Of a stretch of DNA of 64,000 nt, positions 26,865 through 34,254 are shown piece by piece. The DNA comes from an uncultured Alphaproteobacteria bacterium (GTDB lineage Bacteria; Pseudomonadota; Alphaproteobacteria; RF32; CAG-239), in assembly GCA_934229625.1 (NCBI GenBank), contig CAKQDU010000005.1, forward strand, positions 33,597 through 97,596, written 5' to 3'. Under the pieces are notes generated by a model. The model made no database searches. It was not told where the DNA came from and was given only the letters and a program-made list of their open reading frames with translations. A program made the translations under genes and the position numbers. Numbering within the stretch: position 1 is the stretch's first letter; the number at the start of each line of letters is the position of its first letter.

Positions 26865-28514
26865 ATGTTTATTAGTCTGAACAAAAAAATTCTATATAGT
26901 ATTTTAGCATTTTTATTTGTGATAACTTGCTTGTTTTTTGTAATTTTTATAAATTTTTATGCCCGTAATCTGCAAGACCGGCAAAATTCATTGTATTTGC
27001 GTAACCAATATGTTGTTGATTTGTTGTATGATAACATATCTTTGCAAAAAAAGTTGGCGGAAATATATGATAAAAATCCGCAGCTTTTGCCAAGCTATCG
27101 TTCAGCAAAAGCGTCACAGGGTATTGATTTGACTCAAAAAGAACTATCGAAAGAACAGCAGCTGAACGCCGAGCTGCAAAAAAATTACAACAACAACAAA
27201 GAGGCTCTAAAAATAGGTTCGCAAATTTTGGGCGTTAGTTTGTTTATTGTGATTCTGTTTATTTTTCTGCTGTTTTTTATGTTAGATTATTGGGTTATCA
27301 GACCTATTGAAAAGCTGATTGAAATCAGCCGCAAAGTTTCGCTTGGTATTTTCTCTAGTCGAATTTCAACTGAAAAGGGGCATTTTCAGGATGAATTTGA
27401 TATTTTATATTCAACATTTAATAAAATGCTGGATAATACGGAATATAATATTGAAGAAATAAAATCTCGCGAAAATTTTTTGCAAAAGCTGATAGATGCT
27501 ATTCCGGATGGTATTCGCGTGATTGACCGTGACTATAATGTGATTATGGCTAACAGCGCTTTCCATAATATGCTGAGACTGAAAAAATCTTGCGTCGGAC
27601 AAAAATGTTATCATGCTTACAATCACAATTGCGAAGGTTGTCCTCAGCGTCAATATGCCTGTCCGGTCAAAGAACTTCTGCACGGAAATAATAAAATTTC
27701 AGAGGATTTTCATACAATTCATGAAGTAGGTAAAGTTCCGCTTTATTTGAACGCTACGCGTTTGCGGTGGGGACAAAGTTTTAATGATGATTATATTGTG
27801 GAAGCTTTTCACGATTTGAGCAATGATGTGCGTTTTTCTCATCAGCAAAAAGTTTCGTCTTTGGCTTTTCTTTCCACTTCTATCGCGCATGAGATGAAAA
27901 ATAATCTTGGAGCGATTCGGATGATTTTTGAGGGGATTTTAACCGGTTATGATGATGAAAAATCAGACCGGAAAAAATATTTGCAAATGGCCTATAATCA
28001 GCTTGTTGAAACGATAAAAATTCCGGAGCGCTTGTTACGTTTGGCTCGATATTCCGATAATGATGATGTGGAAATCAATATTGAAGATGCCATTAAAGAT
28101 ATGATGCTAATGATTGATTATGATGCAAAACGCCGCGGAATTTCCATAAAAACCCAACTGGAAAAAAATTTGATTTGGATAGGCAATGATGCAGATTTTA
28201 AAATGATAATTTTGAATTTGTCACAAAATGCCATAAAAGCCATGCCGGATGGAGGTGAACTGCATTTAGGAGCGTATCGCAAAAATAAAAATATTTTTCT
28301 GTTTATTAGAGATACCGGAATAGGTATTGATGAAAATAAACTGAAACATATTTTTGAGCCGTTTTATTCCGGAAATGAAAATGCCAAAAGCTCTGGGTTG
28401 GGATTGGCTATTGTCAGCAGTCTGATAGAAAAAATGCATGGACGCATAAGCGTAAAAAGTAAAGTCGGCAGCGGTACGGAATTTAATATACGTTTGCCGA
28501 TAAAGAATAAATAA
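26865..28514 (+). CDS. sensor histidine kinase with Cys-rich PAS domain
   Basis: 549-residue membrane kinase. TM1 is at about 10-32, a periplasmic loop follows to about 120, then TM2 at about 124-147 and HAMP at about 148-200. A PAS domain (about 205-315) includes a Cys cluster (C..C....C..C.....C, around CVGQKC and CEGCPQRQYAC), a pattern often seen in PAS-kinases and possibly metal-binding. The phosphoacceptor His lies in SIAHEMKNNLG. The ATPase boxes are NLSQNAIKAM (N), DTGIGID (G1), FEPFYSG (F) and SSGLGLAI (G2). No response regulator is adjacent. It is the last gene of the murJ operon, with a terminator at 28521-28547. No clear Shine-Dalgarno precedes it, suggesting coupling to gloB. Confidence 0.9.
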   Translation: MFISLNKKILYSILAFLFVITCLFFVIFINFYARNLQDRQNSLYLRNQYVVDLLYDNISLQKKLAEIYDKNPQLLPSYRSAKASQGIDLTQKELSKEQQLNAELQKNYNNNKEALKIGSQILGVSLFIVILFIFLLFFMLDYWVIRPIEKLIEISRKVSLGIFSSRISTEKGHFQDEFDILYSTFNKMLDNTEYNIEEIKSRENFLQKLIDAIPDGIRVIDRDYNVIMANSAFHNMLRLKKSCVGQKCYHAYNHNCEGCPQRQYACPVKELLHGNNKISEDFHTIHEVGKVPLYLNATRLRWGQSFNDDYIVEAFHDLSNDVRFSHQQKVSSLAFLSTSIAHEMKNNLGAIRMIFEGILTGYDDEKSDRKKYLQMAYNQLVETIKIPERLLRLARYSDNDDVEINIEDAIKDMMLMIDYDAKRRGISIKTQLEKNLIWIGNDADFKMIILNLSQNAIKAMPDGGELHLGAYRKNKNIFLFIRDTGIGIDENKLKHIFEPFYSGNENAKSSGLGLAIVSSLIEKMHGRISVKSKVGSGTEFNIRLPIKNK

Positions 28515-28520
28515 CACAAA

Positions 28521-28547
28521 AAAAACGGAGTTTGAACTCCGTTTTTT
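28521..28547. terminator. terminator after the kinase (bidirectional)
   Basis: Stem 28525-28531 with 28536-28542, extended by A-T pairs, TTGA loop, T6 on plus and A-rich on minus. It ends the murJ-kinase operon and can also serve the convergent rplQ. Confidence 0.8.
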
Positions 28548-28569
28548 ATATTATTGTATCTACTGAATC

Positions 28570-29025
28570 TTATTCGGCAGAAGCAGCGTTTTCAGCTTTT
28601 TCAGCTTCAGCGGCAGCAGCTTTTTCAGCAGCAACGCGAGCCAAATCTTTAGCGCCTTTAGCGTTTACATCGCGGTCAACCAATTCAATAATTGCCATCG
28701 GAGCGCAGTCACCATAACGGAAACCGGCTTTCAATACACGAGTATAACCACCGTTACGTTCTTTATAACGTTCTGCCAAAGTAGAGAACAGTTTAGAAAC
28801 TACTTCATTATTGCGCAAGAAACCAGCGGCAATACGACGGCTGTTCAAATCACCTTTTTTAGCAAAAGTAATCATGTTATCAGCAAAAGTTCTCAATTCT
28901 TTGGCTCTTGTCAAAGTAATTGTAATTTGTTCATGTTCCAACAAAGAACTTGTCAAATTAGAAAACAAAGCTCTTCTTTGGCTTTTCGGCATACTAAATT
29001 TTCTGTGTCCATCACCATGTCTCAT
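28570..29025 (-). CDS. rplQ: 50S ribosomal protein L17
   Basis: Large-subunit protein L17. Start ATG 29025 was chosen because MRHGDGHRKFSM is the invariant family N-terminus and GAAAGGAA lies upstream; the frame extends to 29175 with unrelated residues. The 151 residues include the core to about 128 and an Ala/Glu/Lys-rich tail (about 130-151), common in alphaproteobacteria. Normally rplQ follows rpoA in the alpha operon. Here its upstream neighbour is a divergently oriented pilin 425 bp away, so it must have its own promoter, and the classic linkage to rpoA is broken in this genome. Confidence 0.95.
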   Translation of the reverse strand: MRHGDGHRKFSMPKSQRRALFSNLTSSLLEHEQITITLTRAKELRTFADNMITFAKKGDLNSRRIAAGFLRNNEVVSKLFSTLAERYKERNGGYTRVLKAGFRYGDCAPMAIIELVDRDVNAKGAKDLARVAAEKAAAAEAEKAENAASAE

Positions 29026-29255
29026 GATGTAATTCCTTTCATTTTCTCTAAAGCTTTGATGGGCAAAGCGGATAAATACAAGGTTCTTACTACGGTTGCG
29101 ACAAGCGCTCATACATAAAAACCAATTTAATTTCGGGTATTGTGTAACATATTTATTGACTAAAAGCAAGAACATTTTACCAAAATTCTATATTCAAGGG
29201 TAGCAAGTTATTTTAGGAAAAATGTTTAGGATAAATAAAGAGTTGAAACAATGAA

Positions 29256-29437
29256 AAGTGTGTAAAAAAAACGACCGTTTAAAATGGACAGTTTTTAGGC
29301 TGTTTTTTGTAGTCTAGCAAAGGTTGCTGGAATTTGCAATAACTTTTTATATTTACGATGTTTTTTGCTGTTTTTACAACATTTTATTGTCGTCTGTTTC
29401 GCTGTGTAAAAATAACGGTCGTTTTTTTTACACACTT
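29256..29437. repeat. 182-bp element with perfect 24-bp terminal inverted repeats
   Basis: Positions 29256-29279 are the exact reverse complement of 29414-29437 (24 of 24). The arms contain an A8/T8 run and an AACG-GT-CGTT core. The interior (29280-29413) is AT-rich and non-coding, with a possible promoter (TTGCTG 29324-29329, 17 bp, TTATAT 29347-29352). The element ends 4 nt before the GAGGAGG ribosome site of the pilin at 29451. It could be a MITE-like insertion or a regulatory RNA stem. No convincing target duplication is seen. The wider gap 29026-29450 holds nothing else besides the rplQ upstream region. Confidence 0.7.
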
Positions 29438-29450
29438 GAGGAGGAATAAG

Positions 29451-30179
29451 ATGTTTAAGGGTATAGAATTTTTCAAAGGAAAGAGCAGGGAAGTGGAGTA
29501 TGGATTGCTTCGCGTTGCTCGCAATGACGTTTGCAGCGTGGGACGTTCCATGATAGAAATGCTTGGCGTATTGGCGATTGTCGGCGTTCTATCTGTCGGA
29601 GGCATTGCCGGATATTCCAAAGCGATGGAAAAATGGAAAATTAACAAAATTATTGAGGAGTATTCAATGTTAATGGCCGGACTTCTGGAATATAAGGATA
29701 ATTTTATAAAAAACACGCCGGCACAAAGCGAACCTGGAATTGTAGATTTTGTACAAGCAGCGCATCTGGTGCCGGAAACTTGGATAAAAAAAAGTAATAT
29801 AAATATGAGCGATTCGTTAGGCAATCATGTCGGAATTTATTTTAGTAATGAGCGAAACGCAAATGGTTATGATGTCGGAGACAGATTTGTTTTTAATTTG
29901 TATTTTGGGCGTTCAAAGACTTCTGACAATTCTTTTCAATATAATTTATGCCGGACTTTTTTTAAGGATTTAGGTGTTGCCATGTCGTATAATATGCTGC
30001 AAATGGGAATGATTCCGGTTGCTCAAAACACAAATTATGCCGGAGATTCTCGGTGTCATGGAGGTTTAGGGTATAACGGCGAAACCCGAAAGTGTCTGCG
30101 CGACATGACTTTAACAGAAATCAGCGATATTTGCAAAACCTGCCAAACCACAAACTGCGGTGTTGTTTTTGTATTTTAG
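29451..30179 (+). CDS. type IV pilin-like protein with REP-derived leader
   Basis: 242 residues from ATG 29451, which follows an excellent ribosome site (GAGGAGG); the frame is open further upstream but without such a site. The 31-residue leader begins MFKGIEFFKGKSR and ends RNDVCSVG. It is followed by the processing motif G/RSMIE with Glu5 and the helix VLAIVGVLSVGGIAGYSKAM. The C-terminal domain has LCRTFF, C-x12-C (CHGGLGYNGETRKC) and CKTCQTTNC. The codons for GLLRVARND lie inside a REP-like repeat (29502-29529) also present at the pilin 20169. Pilin-type assembly or pseudopilin function is inferred from the N-terminus; the machinery is not in the window. Confidence 0.85.
   Translation: MFKGIEFFKGKSREVEYGLLRVARNDVCSVGRSMIEMLGVLAIVGVLSVGGIAGYSKAMEKWKINKIIEEYSMLMAGLLEYKDNFIKNTPAQSEPGIVDFVQAAHLVPETWIKKSNINMSDSLGNHVGIYFSNERNANGYDVGDRFVFNLYFGRSKTSDNSFQYNLCRTFFKDLGVAMSYNMLQMGMIPVAQNTNYAGDSRCHGGLGYNGETRKCLRDMTLTEISDICKTCQTTNCGVVFVF
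29502..29529 (+). repeat. REP-like palindromic repeat inside a pilin leader
   Basis: Contains ATTGC and GCAAT inverted arms around a CG-rich centre. It is the reverse complement of 20787-20814 (28 nt, near identical) and close to 19875-19910. In two genes it is read in the same frame, giving LLRVARND just before the prepilin cleavage site. Confidence 0.7.
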
Positions 30180-30209
30180 CTATTGACTGCAAAAAAATAT
30201 TTACCTGCA

Positions 30210-30245
30210 AAAATAAAAATCTCCCGAACCAAAATTCGGGAGATT
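30210..30245 (-). terminator. terminator of accBC
   Basis: A perfect 11-bp stem (30218-30228 with 30235-30245), 6-nt loop, followed on the minus strand by a T-rich tail. It lies 5 bp beyond the accC stop. Confidence 0.8.
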
Positions 30246-30250
30246 AAAGC

Positions 30251-31603
30251 TTAAAGTTTATTGCTTTTACGGGTTTTCATAAAGTGTTCCAGCCAATGAA
30301 TATCATATTGACCGTCCAAATATTCCGGCTGCGAGATAATCTCTTGGTGCAGCGGGATTGTAGTTTTTACACCCATAATCACAAATTCTTCCAAAGCACG
30401 GCGCAGACGCATTAAAGCGGCGTTACGCGTACCGGCATGCACAATCAATTTGGCAATCATACTATCATAGTATGGAGGAATCGAGTAGCCGGAATAAATT
30501 TCCGAATCCACACGAACGCCTAACCCACCCGGTGCGTGCCATTCATCAATTTTACCGGCGCACGGTACAAATGTTTCCGGGTCTTCGGCGTTTATACGGC
30601 ATTCAATGGCGTGACCGTTGAATTTGATATCATCTTGAGTATAGCCAAGCTGAGCGCCGGCAGCAATGCGAATTTGCTCTTTAACAATATCAATACCGGT
30701 AACTGCTTCGGTAATCGGGTGTTCTACCTGCAAACGAGTGTTCATTTCCATAAAATAGAACTTGCCGTTTTCATACAAAAACTCTAGCGTGCCGGCATTG
30801 CAGTAGCCGATTTTAGCAATGGCGTTGCGTACGATATCACCGATTTCTTTACGTTGCTCTTGGTTCAGCGCCGGAGACGGGCATTCTTCAATAACTTTTT
30901 GGTTGTTACGTTGGATAGAGCAGTCACGCTCGCCCAAATGCACAACATTACCGTATTTATCCGCCAAAACCTGCATTTCTATATGACGCGGATGCTGCAG
31001 ATATTTTTCCATATACACAACATCGCTTGGAAAAGCGGCTTTAGCTTCGGCTTTAGCCATAGTAAACGCTTCCCCGATTTCATCATCATTAAAAGCAATT
31101 TTCATACCTTTTCCGCCGCCGCCGTCTTTAGCTTTGATGATTACCGGATAACCGATTTCATTTGCCCAATGCTTGGCGTCTTCAACAGATTCCAAAGCCG
31201 GAGAACCCTCGGTAATTGGCAACCCTGCCTCTTTTGCGGCTTTACGAGCAGTAATTTTGTCACCCATCAAACGCATTTGCGCCACGGTCGGACCAATAAA
31301 GGTTATGCCGTGCTTTTCTACCATTTCGGCAAAATCAGCGTTTTCAGAAAGAAAACCATATCCTGGGTGAATTGCGTCCGCGCCGGTAATAATAGCTGCG
31401 GAAATAATAGCCGGTTTGTTTAGATATGAATCTACGGAACGCGCCGGCCCGATGCACACCGCTTCATCCGCCAAACGCACATGCATAGCATTGGCGTCGG
31501 CCTCTGAATGAACCGCTACAGTACGAATACCCATTTCTCGGCAGGCCCGATGTATTCTTAAAGCGATTTCACCGCGGTTGGCAATTAAAACTTTTTCAAA
31601 CAT
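30251..31603 (-). CDS. accC: acetyl-CoA carboxylase, biotin carboxylase subunit
   Basis: Carboxylates the biotin on AccB with ATP and bicarbonate, the first step of fatty-acid synthesis. 450 residues, standard for AccC. The N-terminus FEKVLIANRGEIALRI is diagnostic. The Gly-rich ATP-grasp loop KDGGGGKGMK lies at about 159-168. The catalytic region EMNTRLQVEHPITE (about 288-301) and RINAEDPE are intact. accB lies 18 nt upstream on the same strand, the usual accBC order. A terminator follows immediately. Together with fabI (38082) this is the fatty-acid machinery of the window; the carboxyltransferase subunits are not present. Confidence 0.97.
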   Translation of the reverse strand: MFEKVLIANRGEIALRIHRACREMGIRTVAVHSEADANAMHVRLADEAVCIGPARSVDSYLNKPAIISAAIITGADAIHPGYGFLSENADFAEMVEKHGITFIGPTVAQMRLMGDKITARKAAKEAGLPITEGSPALESVEDAKHWANEIGYPVIIKAKDGGGGKGMKIAFNDDEIGEAFTMAKAEAKAAFPSDVVYMEKYLQHPRHIEMQVLADKYGNVVHLGERDCSIQRNNQKVIEECPSPALNQEQRKEIGDIVRNAIAKIGYCNAGTLEFLYENGKFYFMEMNTRLQVEHPITEAVTGIDIVKEQIRIAAGAQLGYTQDDIKFNGHAIECRINAEDPETFVPCAGKIDEWHAPGGLGVRVDSEIYSGYSIPPYYDSMIAKLIVHAGTRNAALMRLRRALEEFVIMGVKTTIPLHQEIISQPEYLDGQYDIHWLEHFMKTRKSNKL

Positions 31604-31621
31604 AGCAATCCTTTGTTTTTT

Positions 31622-32092
31622 TTATTCAATCACAATCAATGGTTCGCCGTATTCAATCGGGTCGCCTGTTTCTACCAAAATTTTAGCAACTTTGCCGGCG
31701 CGCGGAGCTTTTACCGGATTAAATGTCTTCATTGCTTCTATCAGGCACAAGGTGTCGCCTTCATTAACCGAATCGCCGACTTTAACATAGTTTGGAGAGT
31801 TCGGATTGCTGGAAAGATATACCACACCGACCATCGGAGATTTGATTGCGTTTGGATTGTTGCTATAGTCAACAACAGTTTCTTTAACTTCTTCTTCAAC
31901 CGGAGCTGCGGCAGCAGGCGCGGCGGCAACAGGCTGAGGAGCCGGAACATAGGCCGGAACAACACCACCGCTGATTTCTCTGGTTAAAGAAATTTTGCAG
32001 CTTTCATCCTCATAGTTTAAGGTAGTTAATTGATTTTTATCCAAAATTTCAGCCAATTTGCTAATAACTTTGGTATCAATAGGATTTGACAT
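31622..32092 (-). CDS. accB: biotin carboxyl carrier protein of acetyl-CoA carboxylase
   Basis: Carries the carboxyl group between AccC and the carboxyltransferase. The 156 residues comprise an N-terminal domain (1-45), an Ala/Pro-rich flexible linker (about 46-72) and a C-terminal biotinyl domain with the biotinylated Lys122 in LIEAMKTFN. The thumb region of E. coli-type AccB is represented by SSNPNSPNYV. Ribosome site AAAGGAAT precedes the ATG. The 123-bp gap to the LysR gene upstream must hold the accBC promoter. Co-transcribed with accC. Confidence 0.96.
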   Translation of the reverse strand: MSNPIDTKVISKLAEILDKNQLTTLNYEDESCKISLTREISGGVVPAYVPAPQPVAAAPAAAAPVEEEVKETVVDYSNNPNAIKSPMVGVVYLSSNPNSPNYVKVGDSVNEGDTLCLIEAMKTFNPVKAPRAGKVAKILVETGDPIEYGEPLIVIE

Positions 32093-32215
32093 ATTTATTC
32101 CTTTTCTAAAAATTAACCTGATATTCCTATATTCTGATTTTGCATAAAAAACAACAAAAATATATTATTTTCGCTCATTTTTATGCAAAAATAATGTAAA
32201 AATAGGCAAAAATCA

Positions 32216-33178
32216 CTATTTTTCAAGCTTTAACGGAATTAAGTTTTTGTTTTTTGTATAAGAAGGATAAATTATCAAATCTTCAATACCTCCGGCTCCG
32301 ACAATTTCACGATACAGCTCTATCATAAAGCTGCACATGGTATGCACGTATGGAATTCTGCTGCGTCCGCCGGATGTGATAATTTGAATCGGCATTTTCA
32401 GCTGCCATCCGGGGACTTCTATTTTTATCAATTCGGGAAAAATACGAGTCATATAAGACGGCATTTCGCCAATCAGACATTTTCTGCGCACCATAGAAAG
32501 CATCATATCAAAATTTGATACCTGAAAATCTATATGTTTGCAGTTTGCCATAATGTCATCATACAGCGGATTATATCTCGAATATTCTTCGCATAGGCAT
32601 AAATGATGATTTTGATGTAAATCGTCCAAATCACGCGGATATCCGTATACATCTAAATATTTTTTTGTTGTCACCAGCGCAAAGACGATTTTCCCTTCGC
32701 ATATAATATCGACATTTTGCCATTTGTTTTGCAAATAAGTGGCGCATACGTCAATATTTTTAGGCAGATTCGGGTTGGAAATTATTCCATCATAAAAATT
32801 GCAGGTGACTGAAGGATAAATTTGTTTAAATAAATCAAGATACTTGTGAAAGGCCATTAAAGTTGCTGAGGTTGCCTGTAGGGTAATGGAATAATTTTTA
32901 TTTTCTCCGCCGAAACTCGCCGTTATTTCTGCAATACGGTTTGTGCAGTTTTTTGCTTGAGTGTATATATGTTCTCCGGTCATAGTTAGGCGCACGCCGT
33001 GACTTGTGCGTGTCAAAAGTTCTGTGCCAACCATTTCTTCAAGTAGTTTCATTTCTTTGGACAAATTGGATTGTTTTAATCCAAGTTCCTCGGCGGCGCT
33101 TTTCAGCTGTCCGTGTTCAACTACCAATTCATAATGTGATAGCAGCTTGAATAATAAAATGTCACCTCTTACAGACAC
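32216..33178 (-). CDS. LysR-family transcriptional regulator
   Basis: 320-residue regulator. The N-terminal winged helix-turn-helix (about 10-68) has the LysR pattern SAAEELGLKQSNLSKEMKLLE and LLTRTSHGVRLT. The effector domain (about 95-300) shows FALVTTKKYLD and further weakly conserved substrate-fold segments, and is divergent. The ligand cannot be predicted. It is transcribed toward accBC with a 123-bp gap, and divergently from two small ORFs starting 178 bp away, the usual arrangement of a LysR regulator and its target, although those ORFs are unlike known enzymes. Confidence 0.88.
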   Translation of the reverse strand: MSVRGDILLFKLLSHYELVVEHGQLKSAAEELGLKQSNLSKEMKLLEEMVGTELLTRTSHGVRLTMTGEHIYTQAKNCTNRIAEITASFGGENKNYSITLQATSATLMAFHKYLDLFKQIYPSVTCNFYDGIISNPNLPKNIDVCATYLQNKWQNVDIICEGKIVFALVTTKKYLDVYGYPRDLDDLHQNHHLCLCEEYSRYNPLYDDIMANCKHIDFQVSNFDMMLSMVRRKCLIGEMPSYMTRIFPELIKIEVPGWQLKMPIQIITSGGRSRIPYVHTMCSFMIELYREIVGAGGIEDLIIYPSYTKNKNLIPLKLEK

Positions 33179-33356
33179 TTAGTTATCCTCTCTCACAATT
33201 ATTCCTAGAATTAAACTTTATACATATATAATAATTATTCTTATAAATAGTGTCAATAGTCCCTTTTTATAATTCAGAAATATATTTTTTTGGTCTTCTG
33301 TTTTGTGGAAAATTTATTATTCTTACTTTATCCACAGAAAAATTAAGGAGGATATT

Positions 33357-33521
33357 ATGAATTTAGAAAAAAATAGAACAATCAAAATGCCTAATCGCAT
33401 TTATCAATCATTACAAATGTTGGAAGCCGGTTTTTTAAAGTATAATCATGAAAACGAGCTTAATAAACTTCGTATTTTAAATTGCGAATTTGATTTGTGC
33501 CGCAATAATTATTATAATTGA
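33357..33521 (+). CDS. small conserved-looking ORF, 54 aa
   Basis: Begins at ATG 33357 after a strong AAGGAGG ribosome site at the correct distance, which is the main reason to believe it is real. The product is basic and polar (NRTIKMPNRIYQSLQML), with two Cys near the C-terminus and no membrane segment. Not recognised. It is followed 19 nt later by a second small ORF with its own AGGAG. Both are divergent from the LysR gene and may be its targets. Confidence 0.55.
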   Translation: MNLEKNRTIKMPNRIYQSLQMLEAGFLKYNHENELNKLRILNCEFDLCRNNYYN

Positions 33522-33540
33522 TTTTTTTAGGAGAACCGAA

Positions 33541-33729
33541 ATGAATCAAAAACAATTCGCTTATGTGAATGCTATTTATGATATTGAGGATAATTTAGAA
33601 GAAGTGAAAAACTATTTTCGCAATAACGGATATTTAAATGAATATAAAATGGCCACCGAAATACAAACTGTGTTTCGCAGCGGTATATCGGCGCATATGA
33701 GTGCTTTGGAAAAACGTACTCTGAACTAG
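33541..33729 (+). CDS. small ORF, 62 aa, predicted helical
   Basis: ATG 33541 is preceded by TTAGGAG. The product is polar and probably helical (NAIYDIEDNLEEVKNYFRNNG), acidic in the first half, with no recognised motif. The frame is open to 33490, but the ribosome site supports the internal start. It forms a likely two-gene transcript with the 54-aa ORF. The next 100 bp to tRNA-Phe are AT-rich without a clear terminator. Confidence 0.5.
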   Translation: MNQKQFAYVNAIYDIEDNLEEVKNYFRNNGYLNEYKMATEIQTVFRSGISAHMSALEKRTLN

Positions 33730-33833
33730 GAAAATAGCACTTCCGACCGCAAAAATAAAAAAATTTTGCACATTTATAAAAAAATATGTAGACTTTTGGA
33801 AAAAACTATTTTATAAAGTGTTTCGTAGCCGAT

Positions 33834-33909
33834 GGTCGGGTAGCTCAGCTGGTAGAGCAAAGGACTGAAAATCCTTGTGTCGGCGGTTCGAAACCGTCCC
33901 CGACCACCA
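33834..33909 (+). tRNA. tRNA-Phe (anticodon GAA)
   Basis: A 76-nt cloverleaf with acceptor GGTCGGG/CCCGACC, D-arm GCTCAGCTGGTAGAGC, anticodon arm GGACTGAAAATCC with GAA, T-arm GGTTCGAAACC, and an encoded CCA end. A terminator follows at 33918-33944. Confidence 0.97.
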
Positions 33910-33917
33910 GTTCTTAA

Positions 33918-33944
33918 AGTCTTGCATAGCGCAAGGCTTTTTTT
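33918..33944 (+). terminator. terminator after tRNA-Phe
   Basis: An 8-bp stem (33918-33925 with 33931-33938, one G-T pair), 5-nt loop, then T7. Confidence 0.85.
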
Positions 33945-34006
33945 GTATATGGTGCATTGTGTATATCTAAAATATAAAAAAAATTCGTAAACACGGGATA
34001 AATTCC

Positions 34007-34254
34007 TTTACTTTTTGTCATTCAGCAATTAAATTGCTTAACGGATAAATATAAAATTTATCTGGGGTTTAGAAGCCTCGTTAAGGTTGTTCGTTTGGCT
34101 ACGAACGTAAAACTATCTTTCTGCAAAAACAGCAGGAAGGTAGCAAATAGGGTATATAACAATACCTAATAACTACACTATTCCTTAAATAGCTTCTAAC
34201 TTCCTGCTGCCTTTTTAGGTGGCATTTTTATTTTTGACCAGAAAGGAAGTTAAG
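34007..34254 (+). promoter_or_regulatory. structured pilin leader 2: promoter and attenuator-like RNA
   Basis: Possible promoter TTTACT (34007-34012), 17 bp, TAAATT (34030-34035). The conserved elements, in the same order as the copy at 21680-21916, are: hairpin 34044-34062; GGGGTTT..CCTC at 34064-34079; hairpin 34089-34106; segment 1 at 34113-34124 (identical to copy 1); segment 2 at 34132-34143; a small hairpin at 34178-34192; segment 3 at 34200-34211; and segment 4 at 34218-34223, followed by a T-rich run. Segments 2 and 3 pair over 8 perfect bases here. The 34089-34106 stem differs at two adjacent positions from copy 1, with matching changes in the other arm. ATG lies 32 nt after segment 4, exactly as in copy 1. 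Confidence 0.65.

Noticed and set aside
29358..29450. N-terminal extension of the pilin at 29451
   Set aside because: It lies inside the inverted-repeat element, has no ribosome site, and GAGGAGG marks ATG 29451.
33834..34254. tRNA-Phe as integration site of an island carrying the pilin
   Set aside because: No integrase, no direct repeat of the tRNA 3-prime end found within view, and housekeeping genes (recA) follow closely.
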